Below are positions 46,764 to 59,075 of a stretch of 64,000 bases of DNA, piece after piece. The translations under genes were made by a program, and so were the position numbers. The notes beneath the pieces were generated by a model. The model was not told the origin of the DNA, did no database searches, and saw nothing but the letters and a program-made list of their open reading frames with translations. The stretch lies in assembly GCF_023278565.1 (NCBI RefSeq), contig NC_064680.1:4092001-4156000 (forward strand). The letters are read 5' to 3'. The stretch comes from Colletotrichum lupini (Eukaryota > Ascomycota > Sordariomycetes > Glomerellales > Glomerellaceae). The first letter of the stretch is position 1. Every line of letters starts with the position of its first letter.

Positions 46764-49700
46764 CTAACTTTCTCTTTTTTTTATCGATTTAACTACTATA
46801 ATTAGAGGTATAATTCGACCTTAGGCCCGTTTATTAAGTTATCTCCTTTTCCCTTTTTTTTTTACTCTTTTTATATAACCTATCCCTCTATTCGTATAGT
46901 AACTTTTCTACTACTTATAAATTACTCTAATCCCTTATTTAGTACTATTTTTATGAAAGCGTTTACGAGGTTATTTTTATTATTAATCTAATGGATCTCG
47001 AGTATCTCGCGCCTTTCGTACGATTACTTAAGGGCTATAATATCGATTATAAGCCTTTTTTTTTTTTTTATTCTTAATTTAACGAGGTATTCGTATAGCG
47101 AGTAGGAATCGGTATAAATAACTATTAGAATAGGTAAAAAGCTAATTTAATTAGTAATCTTTTTTAGCGTCGTTAAAATCGTATAAAAGAGGTTAACGCT
47201 ATTAACTATACTATAAACCTCTAACGCTAGTATATTTCTCGTTACCCGCTTACTTTTAATTAACGAGTAATAGATTATATTACTATATATAATAAATTTA
47301 CTCTCGCCTATACTCTCGTTAGCTAGGATAATAATATACCCTAATTATAAAGTAAGGTCGTTATTATTTATAAATAACCTATTAACGAAAATATAAAACT
47401 TACTAATCGCAAGGTCGATCGGGTAATAAACGAGACCTCGATTAAGATTCGTTTATTATTACTTAAGCCGTTTATTAAGTACTTTAACGTTTTATTTAGT
47501 TAGATCTATAGTCTACGCTACCCTAGCGTAGTTAAAAGTCGCCTCGGGCTAATAAATACTCGTAATATATACCCCTTACATAAGCTTAGCCTTATACCGC
47601 TTTTTAACGTTAGTTATATTCGGGTTAATAAAGTTAATTATCTTACCCTACCCCTTTTATTAAAAAACGACGGTTTTTTTTTTAATTATAAGAATCCTGT
47701 TATTAAATACTAAGGGGGTATTTATTATAAGGACCTCTTTTAGCTTTATTACGAAGCCCGCTTTTTAGAGCTCCTTATCCTCCTTTTTTATAAAGTTAAT
47801 ATTAGATAGGCTTAATATATTATTAGTTTATATTCTAATAATCCTAAATTAATTACCTTCGTACTCCGCGATTAGTAAGTATAGGTCGTACGTAGAGGTA
47901 ACTATTAATAATTAATTAATATAAAAATTATAATAAGTAGCTTACTAATAAGTACCCGATTTTGCGAGCCTATATAGTAACTTAAGCACTTTAATAATCG
48001 TACTTTCTAAGTACTTACTAACTATTTTTTTTAGTAAATAGGCTAAGATCTTTTTTATAAGCCCTATAGCTAATTAGGTATATACCTAGGTAATATTACG
48101 GCTCTAAATCTCGTATCCCTTCTTTTATAGCGATGCTATTAGTACTATTATTAATCGTTAGCTATAGCGCTATATAGTAAGTAATTATATAAGTAGCGTT
48201 ACTTTTTTAACGTTGCCGTACCCCTAAATTACGTATCTAGACTTTTTATATAGCTAGGGTGTTCTTTTCTTTTTAATCTTACGAACTATTTATAATTTAA
48301 ATATATAAAGGTTTATATATTTTTCTAAGTTATATAGAATAAATCGATAGACCCCTCGATCGCGAAGAGTATCTACTTCGATAAGATCTAATCCCTTATA
48401 CGGCTTTTTAGTAGTTATAATTACGCTTTCTTTACGTAGTTTAACCGCTAGCTCGAAATCGGCTTTCTCTTTTATTATATAAAAAATATTAATTACCTCG
48501 TTACTAATAATAAATTACCGCGTTAGGGCTTATTACCGTAGTCTTTTATAACGTCTCGCTAGTAGTATTAGTACCCTTTTAGCAATTTCCTTTTCCTCGT
48601 CGTTTATTAGTACTACTACGACGATTTCGTTGAGGATGATTTCTTATACCTCTACTACGGGTTATATAGTTTCCCCTAGTTCTTTTTCTTCTTATAGGTT
48701 AAAAATTACTTCGTTAGGATTTATATAGTATAGTCTAACTACTATAATTAATACTTCGAGAGGCTAGTCGCGATCTTTCGTAACTATATAAGAGCGCTTA
48801 TTAATAGAAATTAACTTATATAACCTAGCCTATTATTAAGTAATTTCGCGCTATACTCGTATATCTAAATTTAGTAATATATTTAGATTATCCCCTATAT
48901 TAGGCCTATTATATATAGTAATTACCTCGTTAACTTACTTTTTTATATTTACTTTGCGCAGTACCCGTATTACTTTTTTAACTACTTAGGCTCGTTAGCT
49001 TATACCTAGTGACGGTAGCGAGGCTAAAGTCGTTCTTAAATATGCTCTAAATACTAATAGCGTTAGTATAAGTCCGTCAGGCCCTATAGTATCGTTATAG
49101 TATTTAAGTACTATCTAGAAGTATTCGTCGTTAGTAAAATCCGGATTTTCCTTTTTAATAATTCTAAACGCCCTTTTTAACTACTAGTATGCCCTTTTTA
49201 CTTTTTTAATACTATAGTACGCTTTAATAAGTACGACTTTTAGTTATATACCGTAAGCTATCGTATTATCCTTAAATTTTATTAACTTAAAGCTTATACT
49301 AACGTCGGTTCTAATACTATCTAGCGGTCCTTAGTATATATTAATCTAGCTTTTTTATAAGGCTACTTATACTATCTTTGCTTATAGATCCCGGAGGAAT
49401 TGCCCTGCTTAGAAGGATATAGCTATGTCGATTATATATAGTACTAGCCGACTATTTAAATAGAAAATATTAACGACGATTTCCTAGTTAAAGTTAAGCT
49501 CGTTACGTAATTTAAACTCAAATCTACGTAGGCTTTGCGTATTTATTTAGTATTAGTAGTATACTTTTATTAACTACTCTAGCGCCCCTATTTCGATATT
49601 ATTATTACTTAATTATTTTAAGAGGTTATATAGCCTTATAACCGACGGGTACCCAAATCTCTAGTATAGTTTTCTAAGCTTACTTTCCGTTAGGTAATTA

Positions 49701-52700
49701 ATTAACTTCGTATTATTAGTAAGCTTTATAAACGTATACCTCTATCGTCGTTTAACTACCTCGAAGTACTTACTACTAGAGATTTTATTCCTTATATTAT
49801 TAAAGATAATACCTAGTCGATCTATATTTTTTAAATATAAGAGAAATAGGGTATTAACGAGCAAAATATAGAAAGTTATCGTTCTAAAGTATATCTCTAC
49901 TTTTATTATACCTAGGGCGACGATTTCCTTACCTAGGCCGAAACTAATCCTTATAATACCCGCCGTCGACGTATTAAGTATTACTAATACGATTTTTTAT
50001 AGCGCCTAGAATTACCCTTTTTTTTTAGTTAACTATTACGATATCTTAGTATTTAGGATAATCCTATAAAAATCGTCTAGGCCGTACTTTTTACTTATAT
50101 AGAATGCCTATACGAGCTTAGTATTTAAGGGATCTAAGTAGTATAAAAAGGACCCCTTTAGCTACCCTTAGATTTACTTAGTACTATATTCCTTTTTTTT
50201 AAATATTAAGAGAGATAGCGTCTTCTCTTTAATTATTAAGAGAATAGGCTTTAGCCCTATTAAATTTACCCTTTTAGCTACTTCTATATCCGTTATTTAA
50301 GGGACCTTCCCTTACTATTTATAAATAAAAGCCTATTTATTAAGAGCTTTTATTACCCTCTATTCGTTTAGCCTTATATATCCTCTAGAGGCTAACGGGG
50401 TAAAAAAAGAGTAGTTAATATTATCGATTTCGTCGTAATCTAATTCGTTAGTATAGGGGGTAAGATCTTTTTTATTTTCCGAATCTCTTATAGGGGGTAT
50501 ATACTTTAGGCCGCTACTTTAGCTACCGTCGCTAGGTTTTATACCCCCAGATCTACCCTTATATATAATAAGGAATTAATTAAACCGACGAGGGCTAGTT
50601 TTTCTATTTATTACCCTCGACTTTTTATATTATTCGTATAATTTAGTATACTCCTCTTTAATATAGTTACTTAACTAATATCTATCCTTTTTATAAATAT
50701 AGTATTATTTTTTTTATTACCCTACCCGTAAGTTAAATCTCTACTTATTTAACGAATTTAGGCCTCTTTATTAGCGATTACCGTATTTAGCTTCTTTTCC
50801 TTTCTTATTATACGTTCGATCGACTTAATATTATTAATAAGGGCCGTCGTATACTTAGAGGCAGGTTTAGTATAGTATTCTCGCCTTAATATTAAAACTA
50901 GATCTTAGCCTCGAGCAGAGCGTCTCGTAGTTTTTAAGTACTTAGTATAGTATTATTTTTACCTCTAATATACGTTAAATTATAGTATAAAAATATCCGA
51001 CTTTCCGCTCGTTTATCCCCTTATTTAGTTAAGCTTTCGCTAGCTTATCGATTTAATTAATAAGCTCTTCGAGGATCTCTATTTATAATTTACCCTCTAT
51101 TATCCTAGTTATAAATACGAAAAAAATCGCTCGTAGCTTAGATAAGAGCTCTAGGTTCCTATTATAGGTTTTAAAGCGGCTTCGGATTGCGTTAATTATA
51201 CTAAAAAAGTCGTTTTAATTAAGATTACGTACCGTTTCGTAATAATAATTAGAGACTTTGCCTACGAGTACGATATTAATTACTAAATAATACTAATATT
51301 CCCTAATTCCGACTTTTTTATAATAATTATAAAATATCGTTAAGGTTTCTTATAAAACCTTATACTTCCCCCTAGAGTATAATTTCTCTTTTAAAAAGAT
51401 CTTTTTAAAGTCTATAAATTACCTCGTATTCGCTACTAAATTTTTAGTATTTATATACGATCCCTGCGTCGCTACGTACTATTAGTAACTTCGGGTCGTT
51501 TACCTCTTTTTTTATTAACTAATCAGCGCCGAATTTCGTATTAGTAGTAGTAATAAGTTATAAATCGAAATAGGTAGAATTATTAATTATCGTACTTCTA
51601 GTACTATATTTTGCCCCGGTATATCCTTTTATAATAATAGATTTCTATTAGTAATTATAAAGAGGAAATCTGGGTGGTTTACCCTTTTTTTAAATTTATT
51701 AAAATAATTATACGCTCTATTAACCTATGCTTAGTTCTATAATACGAATTCCTCCTCTATAATTATTATTATTAGTATTTCGTATAGCTTTTATAATTAT
51801 AATTACGCTAGTAATACCCCTTGCCCGTAAAAGAATTTATTAACTACTTTTATAATTCCTAGGCTTGCGCTCGCAAACTATTTATCTAGTTAGTAATTAA
51901 GGTCGTTTACGATCTTATAAAATAAAGGTTACCCCTATAGCCCCTTTTTCTTATAAACCTTAGTTAAATAGATTAATACCACGTTAATTTACTTACCGTT
52001 AGGCTAATTTGCGATTCTATATATCTACGTCCCCTAATAGTCCGGGTTAATATTTACTTACTTATAAAGGATTAGGATTCTATTTAGGATCGGGTTTCGT
52101 TCTCTTCTTTTTTACCCTAACTTACTAAGGGTCGTGCTCTAGCTTATACCCGTATTAGTAGTTACTAGCGTATTTAATCTTAATAGGGATATATTTAATC
52201 TATGTATTAATTATAGTAAATCCGTGCTTTTACTACTTAACGAATTTATTAGGGTCTAAGAGATTCCCGCTTCTTCTCGCCGTCTTACTACTACTCTCGT
52301 TTTTATTATTTTTAGTAATTATTATTACTTTTTTAAATTACTAGTTATTATACTTATTAAGATCCTCTTTTTTATCTAATATAAAAAAGTAGGTTTAAGT
52401 AGTTCCTTTTAATAATAGTAGCGGTAGACGTTTATATTATTATAAAAAGATATAATAATTAGTCTCGGGATCTTTATTAGTTACCGATTTCTACTATCCT
52501 ATATACTTCTAGCGTCCTAAGCCTCGTGCTCTTTATAATTTCTAAATAGCTTCCTTCTTTAACCTACCTCTTTTAGGGCGGTATTCTATAAGAATAGTTA
52601 AAAATAAATACCGGGCGGCTCGTAAAAGAGCTATATAAGTTATTAAGAACTATATAGGCCGTTAAGTATAGTAATCGAAGTTAAGCCCTCTTTTTTATAA

Positions 52701-53659
52701 AATTATAGATTTTAAGGACTTATTAAAAATACTTACTTATTACTTATACGTAATAAGGTTAAATACCTTAGAGGTCTTATTTTTTACGGCCTCTTAGTAC
52801 CCTATTTTATATTTTTTAAGTAGTATTTTTCGTAGCTTAATTATAATTAGGTAATTATCGCTTACTAGCGATCCCTTTTATTATTTAGTTAATTTCTTAA
52901 AATTAGTAATCTCGTACCGGGAGCTAATATAAAAAGAAGCCCTTTAGCGGCCCTCTAAAGGATTCTTTTTTTTTCCCCTTAGATCCTCGTCTTTTTAGCC
53001 TTTTCTTAGGCTAATAATAACTCTCGCGGGAGGTCGTAGGACCACTTTAGGGTAGCCACCTTTTTCCTAGGTTAATCTCCGAGATCCGTAATACTCTTAA
53101 CTCGATACTATTAGGACCTTTATAAGATCCTTATAGTAATAGACTTTTCTATATCCTATAGATCTCTTAGCTTAATAACTCTTATAAAGTTACGTTCGTT
53201 ACTAAGTAAGAATATTTATATTTAGAGATCCCTTTTTTTAATTGCGCGGTGCTCTTTTATATTATATTATTAAGCTCGTTCGTTATGCTAATTAATTAGG
53301 TAAGTAGTCGTTATATAAGTATTTCTTTTTACTAATTTAACTAGTTAATTTTTAATTACGGGCCGGCTATAGAAAAGTTATTTAATAAAAAAGCTACTCG
53401 GGGTAATAATAAAAGGCTAGTTACTTAAGCGGTTCTATTAATTAACGTAGTTTAATATAATAAACGTCGACCTCTTATAAATAATAAAGGGCTACGATTA
53501 CTTAATTCCGTACGGTATTTAAGAATCGCCTCTTTTTTCGTCTACTTTTATAAAGTTAATTAGTACGAATCTCTTATCTTATATAGTATTAAGAAGTCGT
53601 CTTTTTTACGTAGCGAGATACCTTACTAATTTATAATAATAAAATTTAATTACTAATTA

Positions 53660-53865
53660 GTATTAATATCCTTATTATAAAGTAGTTAGTTTAAACCGTA
53701 GTTAATAAAGAGATTAATTAAACTATATAAATATCTACGTAGTAGGTATAAAAAGGAGGTTCTAACCGTAAGTTAGGCTGGCTACGATAATCGTAAATAG
53801 GGCCCCCAATTGGCCCCTGCGTAGTCGGCTGTATGCCGCGGTCGAATTGGACTTCTAATCCGATA
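53660..53865 (-). repeat. 5' LTR of copia copy 3
   Basis: About 206 bp, inverted. The outer 70-80 bp (53,790-53,865) keep CA/TG dinucleotides while the inner part is fully depleted. Confidence 0.88.
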
Positions 53866-53978
53866 GTAGTAATATTAAACCTTCTGCAGTAATCAAATTT
53901 TATTGCACATACATTCTTGTCGAACTGTCTTCATATCACTGCACCCCCAAGTCATGCAACTTCGGTGGAGAAATTAGC

Positions 53979-55760
53979 TCAAGTATCTCGCAACGACTTG
54001 CCATCATGGCCCATGTGAGCCGGAATAGCGTGCTTTTGAAACCTCCTGGGCGTCAGTTCAGACTCATAAGCCTTGTCAATTTCCTCCGTCGTCATCCCCG
54101 TGGTATCTGGGACAAGAAACCATGCCCCTGCCAGCAAGAACACGGATGTTCCAGCGTAGATGAACCCGGTGCGGGCTCCGAGGTTGCCGGAGTCAACGTT
54201 ATACATGTAAGGGGTGATGAAGTTGAACAGCCAAGTCGTGAAGGTCTGCGCGCAAATGCCGATAGACAGAGTTTTGGCACGAAGCGCGTACGATGGGATC
54301 TCGGCGGCGATAGGCCAACCAGCGCCTTGCAGGAACGCCGACTGTAGGGAGATGAGTAGGTTCATCAAAACGGCGATTGCCCAAAGGCCACCCTTGTTTG
54401 TGGCCCAGTAAAGCGTGCCAATGATAACCATGAAAAGAAGGTTGATCACGAGGCCTAGCAGCACGACGTTTCGCCGACTAATACGCTGCAGATATGCTCC
54501 ACTAGCCATTATAATCAGCACAGCAAAAGCGAAGCCGCCGATACCAATGTCGAAAGAGTGAACGGCCTCAAGACCGGCAGTAATGAGGAAGTAGATGTTC
54601 TGAGCTAGAAAGGGGGCGCCGCCAATGTTGGCTGTCGAGTAAAGAAACGCGACGGTCAAAGACCTCTTCCGGTTATGGCCCTGAAGACATGCTGCGTATG
54701 TAGCGTTGTTGTTCATTTCGAGTTCTTGTTCCGCGCGGATAGCTTGTATCTCATACTCGAGGCGCTCATCGGGGTGGTTCGGACCGTAGATCGTATGCAT
54801 GACCTGTCGCGCAGCTTCAATTTTGCCCTTCTTGATCAACCAAATAGGGGACCTAGAGATCAGGCGTTAGTATACGAGCCATTCTTAACTGGGTAACTGA
54901 CACTTACTCTGGTGCCACAGCCCAGGTGATAACAGCTAAGCCACCAACGGCCCACTGGATAGCAATGACCGTCCTGAACGCTTGCTCTCGAATATCAGGA
55001 ACGAATATACGGATCACGCCCAATGCCAGACCCTGAGTGAGAAGAACAAAGATAACGAAACAGGTCTGTAAGGGGGCGCGAAGTTTCAGAGGCGACACCT
55101 TGTAAAGTGTGTTAGTTAGCTTATTAAAAGGACCGGAGCTCCAGTCTGTTCACACTTCACCGATGTACGTCGTAGCGGTTGCCATCACAGCACCAATACC
55201 CAGACCCGAAATCATCTTACCACCCATTAAAGTTGCACGCGGCACAGCGATATACTGCACCGCAGCGCCGACTAAAGTCAAAATAGCTGCAGCGCAGGAT
55301 GGCCACTTTCGCCCATATCGATCAGAAACGAAGCCAACCAAAATGGCACCAAGGGCCTGCGTAAGTGAAGACATTGCAGTCCACAACGAGGTCCATATGG
55401 AAGGGAGATAGGGTCCTGTCGGTCCGATTTCGCCAAAGTATAGTAGAAACGAGGGCATCGAGATCGAGGCTCCATTGGTGACTGTGTCGTAGGCGAATAC
55501 GATGCCGGCGGAAAAGGCTACGGAAGCTTCATGACTGTTAAAGAAGTGTTTGGGTTGCATGGATGAACGTATTTACCTATGAGCAGAGCTCGCCAATGTC
55601 TTTTTGCATTCTGAAGGACCGAGAGCTGCCTTTCTGCGTTGATGATGTCTTCACCAGTCCCAGCACCGACAGTTGCAATCCCGGTACCAGTCTTTGCTGT
55701 CTCAAAGTGATTGCACTCCGGGTCCTGCATCTTTGTGTCGTCAGCCTTTGGTGAAGTCAT
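53979..55760 (-). CDS. MFS sugar transporter
   Basis: Four exons, 55760-55577, 55526-55156, 55098-54908 and 54852-53979, with introns of 50, 57 and 55 bp, giving 539 residues. Proton-coupled sugar uptake at the plasma membrane is the family role. Landmarks: GIVFAYDTVTNGASISMP in span 1, GFVSDRYGRKWP (loop 2-3 signature), GKMISGLGIGAV, YIGEVSPLKLR, PESPIWLI after span 6, and AAEIPSYALRAKTLSIG (late loop). It resembles fungal alpha-glucoside/maltose-type permeases. The start at 55760 avoids a 35-residue upstream extension of non-family sequence. It is divergently transcribed from a GH43 glycosidase with a 526-bp shared promoter, so co-regulation and import of an oligosaccharide split by GH43 is likely (inference). 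Confidence 0.9.
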
Positions 55761-56286
55761 GTTTCTGTTTGTTTCGATGACTGAAGGGGCTACGGGATAT
55801 GGTTCACAGATTTTCAGCAAGGATGGACTCGACTTCCACTTGATATTAAATGCAAGCGGAACCACATTCCTTAGCTAATTGCACATGCAGGATATCCAAT
55901 GAATTATGGATTGTCCGGGGAAGCTAATGGCGGGGGGGAATCTGGGGTATCATTGAGGTGTCTAGCTTGGGTGGACGTTTTGGGTGGACGTTGGTGTGGA
56001 TTGGGGTAGGCCTGGGTGGACGACGGGTGGACGTACTTTGGACATGCGAGTGGAACATCCGGGGAAACGGGGGAGTGGAAGGTTCGGGAGAAGTGAGTCC
56101 GAGTCGGAAACTGACTACATACACCTCGGACTTCCCGACATGATAAGATTATTCAATGTCGTGCCTGTTTTGTATGAGTTGTATTGTCTACGGATCTCTA
56201 GCCCCGGGATCTAAGTCAGAAGACCCTATCCTCTGCCACCTCAAGTAACACATCAGCGAGCTCGAGCAACATTAGACAGCGTCCTG
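55761..56286. promoter_or_regulatory. Shared divergent promoter with four GGGTGGACG repeats and CreA-like sites
   Basis: GGGTGGACG occurs at 55969-55977, 55982-55990, 56014-56022 and 56025-56033, as two close pairs. Sites fitting the carbon-repressor CreA consensus SYGGRG are also present: CCGGGG near 55,916 and 56,060, GCGGGG near 55,931, and CTGGGG near 55,943. The region separates a sugar carrier from a glycosidase gene, so carbon-source control is plausible. The factor that would bind the nonamer is not known to me. Confidence 0.6.
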
Positions 56287-57903
56287 ATGAAGGTTACCAA
56301 CCCCATCATCCCAGGGTTCGCTCCTGATCCAACCATAGTTGTCCACAATGGCACTTACATCCTCGTCAATTCCTCTTTCCACGTGTTCCCTGGGTTGCCC
56401 ATCTACACTTCTACAAACCTCGTGGATTGGGAGCTGAAGGGTCATGCCCTATGTCGAACCACTCAGCTGTCTCTATCTAGTGCCTTTACCAAATTCATCC
56501 CTCTGCCTCATGGCATCCCACTCATCATCACCGGCGGTCTGTTCGCACCAACACTCCGTCATTTCGAAAACAAGTTTTATATTGTGTGTACATATGCTTG
56601 GGAGAAGCCTGGTGGAGCACACGAGTTCCAGAACTTCTTGCTTAGCTGTCACGAAGACAAAATATTCTCAGAGGATGGCTGGTCAGATGCAGTGCCATTC
56701 GAGTTCCCGGGTATTGATCCAGGATTATTCTTCGATGAGATTTCCGGAAGGGCATATCTTCACGGCTCTTATCGAACTGGGCCTCCATGGGCACCAGATT
56801 GCTCAATTCGCCAGTTCGAAATCGACGTTGAGACCGGTGCAGCCTTGTCAGACACGAGATTTCTCTGGAAGGGTGCCGCCGGCAAAGATGATGCTGAGGG
56901 GCCGCACATTTACTTCAAAGACGGCTGGTACTATCTGTTGACCGCCGAATCTTCGACCTTTGAGGGTCACCAGATCAACATGGCGAGATCCAAAGATATG
57001 TGGGGACCTTACGAGGGTTGTCCGAACAACCCTTTATTGACTGCATTCGAGAAAGACGAAGCCGTTCGTTGGACTGGCCATGGTGATCTATTCCAAGACA
57101 CTAGAGGAAATTGGTTCTGCGTTCACCTAGGAATACGACATGATGATGACAGTATTCAACGCCATCCACTAGGCCGCGAAACTTTTCTCACTTCGGTTGA
57201 CTGGCCCAAGGATGCATGGCCCAGAATTTCTCAGACAAAGCTGAGCCTAGATCTTGACCTAGAAGATGGATCGAACGCGGTACAGCACGGTGTCTTCAAG
57301 GATCTGAATCGGCAAGTTGAAGACCTCTACATCCGGACTCCCATTCCTCAAAACTACTCGTACTCTGCCAAGGACAATACCCATTCTTTGTGCGCTCAGA
57401 CCTCGACCCTAGCTAGCCCATCAGGCACATCCACGTTCGTTGGCCGCAGGCAAAGATCTCACTTAGGATCAGCTTCGACGACGATACGTCTATCTTCCAA
57501 AGGGTCCGAAGGACTACCACTGGTCGGCTTAACGGTATACAAGGATAGCCTGCGGCATGCAGTCATCCAGATTGATCCGCAAGAGCGCAAGATATCTTCC
57601 ATTCTGGTGGCAATCCAAGATCAGGAGCCCAAGTCGATCGATTTAGGCTCGGCTGCCATACCCAAGTCTGCTAGGGAAATCGAGCTCCGCATTCAGACCA
57701 AGCCCGACGAATACGGATTCCTCTGGAGAGTCAAGAGTTCTGGAGAAGGAACCCAGTGGCAAAGTCTAGGAAACGTTGACCCCGTCCTGCTTTCGGGTTA
57801 CGACATGACGGGCACTTTGTACGGCATCTTCGCCATTTCGAACAGCACACCAGGCTCTACCGGAGATCAGTGGGCAGATTTTGAGGATTTCATGGTTGAA
57901 TAG
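56287..57903 (+). CDS. GH43 glycoside hydrolase (beta-xylosidase/arabinofuranosidase type), intracellular
   Basis: An intronless 538-residue protein with a five-bladed GH43 propeller and a C-terminal beta-sandwich. The three catalytic acids are visible: general base Asp14 in GFAPDPTI, pKa-modulating Asp144 in PGIDPGLFF, and general acid Glu204 in DDAEGPHIY. WYYLLTAESSTFEGHQI and TGHGDLFQD match the xylosidase-like branch. The C-terminal portion (about 335-538), with a FVGRRQRS strand and WADFEDF near the end, fits the GH43 concanavalin-like module. There is no signal peptide, so it should cleave imported short xylo- or arabino-oligosaccharides in the cell, which fits the divergent sugar transporter. 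Confidence 0.92.
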   Translation: MKVTNPIIPGFAPDPTIVVHNGTYILVNSSFHVFPGLPIYTSTNLVDWELKGHALCRTTQLSLSSAFTKFIPLPHGIPLIITGGLFAPTLRHFENKFYIVCTYAWEKPGGAHEFQNFLLSCHEDKIFSEDGWSDAVPFEFPGIDPGLFFDEISGRAYLHGSYRTGPPWAPDCSIRQFEIDVETGAALSDTRFLWKGAAGKDDAEGPHIYFKDGWYYLLTAESSTFEGHQINMARSKDMWGPYEGCPNNPLLTAFEKDEAVRWTGHGDLFQDTRGNWFCVHLGIRHDDDSIQRHPLGRETFLTSVDWPKDAWPRISQTKLSLDLDLEDGSNAVQHGVFKDLNRQVEDLYIRTPIPQNYSYSAKDNTHSLCAQTSTLASPSGTSTFVGRRQRSHLGSASTTIRLSSKGSEGLPLVGLTVYKDSLRHAVIQIDPQERKISSILVAIQDQEPKSIDLGSAAIPKSAREIELRIQTKPDEYGFLWRVKSSGEGTQWQSLGNVDPVLLSGYDMTGTLYGIFAISNSTPGSTGDQWADFEDFMVE

Positions 57904-58325
57904 TGGTGATTGCATGCTTTCGGAATTTATCGGGGGGCTTACTGGGACTGCCTGAACTCTCTGAAGACCGGTCAAACATCATGTATTTACGTTGCTCAAG
58001 AATTCATAAGTCTGGGCATGTCGAAAACTTCCGTTCTTTGTATACATCCCGCACGCTTTGTAAAAAAAAGTAAGTTTGGGAGAGACTGAACGTTGGCTAA
58101 AAGTCGTTGGTTGGATCAACTCGAACGGTGTAAACAGTAGCCACCATTGTATTGGCCTCGACCTTTTAGGCACCAGTCGCCATTGTTGCCTGGGCTTTGG
58201 CGATCAGATGCATTAAAACCGTCAATTCTCCCTGCGCCACTCAGCCACTTGCTCAGTTCTCTCACTCCACAAATATCACTCAACACTCGCGTTCCCACTT
58301 CAATCGTAGCTCCATCAAGCTCGCG
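57904..58325. other. Intergenic
   Basis: 422 bp; 3' flank of the GH43 gene and a pyrimidine-rich leader before the next start. Nothing else seen. Confidence 0.45.
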
Positions 58326-59075
58326 ATGTCTTCTCCACTCATTTATCAACCATCAACAACCCACACCCATACCGTCGTCTTCTTGCACGGGCGGGGCGAC
58401 AATGCAAAGAACTTCATGCAGTCACTAAATTACTCCAGCGACTCAAAAGATCGCACTCTGGCCGACGCTTTCCCATCTTTTCGCTGGGTCTTTCCTCAAG
58501 CAAAAATACGAAAGGCGATGGCGCTCGGCGATAAGGTCTCGCAATGGTTTGACATCTGGAACGTAAACAACTTTGCCGATCACGAAGAGCATCAAGCTGA
58601 GGGGCTCCGAGACAGTGTCGCCGCCATCCGAGAGATCCTCGCCACAGAGGCGGAGCTGCTAGGAGGCAAGTGGAACCGCATCATTCTAGCTGGAATAAGT
58701 CAAGGTGCAGCAGCCGGCGTCCATACTCTACTCAATTTACGACTCCCACCGGGGCAATCCAGACTTGGAGCCTTTGTCGGCTTTTCCTGCCGCATGCCGT
58801 TCCCTGGGAGAAATCTCACCGATACCCGGGCAATTCTCGGGCTTGGGGATGTCCCAGAAGGATGTGCGCTTCTGGAACATACTCCTATCTTACTAGAGCA
58901 TTGTGTTGATGACCCCCTGGTGCTGGTTTCCAATGGCCGTATCTTGAGGGACACCCTGGGTAGGTTTGGTGCACAAGTTGAGTGGAAAGAGTATCAAGAA
59001 GGGGGGCATTGGTTTAATTCACCTTCAGGAATGGATGATGTTGTTCAATTCTTGAACTCCCATCTCTCTGAATGA
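58326..59075 (+). CDS. Acyl-protein thioesterase / carboxylesterase-like serine hydrolase
   Basis: A 249-residue single-exon enzyme of the phospholipase/carboxylesterase (APT1) family. VVFLHGRGDNAKNF (17-30) is the oxyanion strand, which in this family reads LHGLGD. The nucleophile is Ser125 in AGISQGAA. The acid is Asp195 or Asp196 in HCVDDPLV and the base His228 in EGGHWF. WFDIWN and EGLRDSVAAI are also typical. The ORF extends upstream to 58197, but the family begins near MSSPLIYQPSTTHTHTVV, so 58326 was chosen. Fungal relatives are often annotated as phospholipase/carboxylesterase rather than true depalmitoylases. Confidence 0.9.
   Translation: MSSPLIYQPSTTHTHTVVFLHGRGDNAKNFMQSLNYSSDSKDRTLADAFPSFRWVFPQAKIRKAMALGDKVSQWFDIWNVNNFADHEEHQAEGLRDSVAAIREILATEAELLGGKWNRIILAGISQGAAAGVHTLLNLRLPPGQSRLGAFVGFSCRMPFPGRNLTDTRAILGLGDVPEGCALLEHTPILLEHCVDDPLVLVSNGRILRDTLGRFGAQVEWKEYQEGGHWFNSPSGMDDVVQFLNSHLSE

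Larger units (their letters stand above)
46559..53865 (-). mobile_element. Copia-type LTR retrotransposon, copy 3 (inverted), RIP-inactivated
   Basis: A 7,307-bp element in reverse orientation to copies 1 and 2, with LTRs of 205-206 bp. The flanking target duplications are GTAGC (46554-46558) and GTAGT (53866-53870). The single difference is a C that would be followed by A on the right side, exactly a RIP target. It shares the 30-bp internal duplication with copy 2 (about 50,190-50,250), so these two form a sublineage. The interior is stop-ridden. It sits between the convergent membrane-protein and sugar-transporter genes, which were only about 183 bp apart before insertion. Confidence 0.9.
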
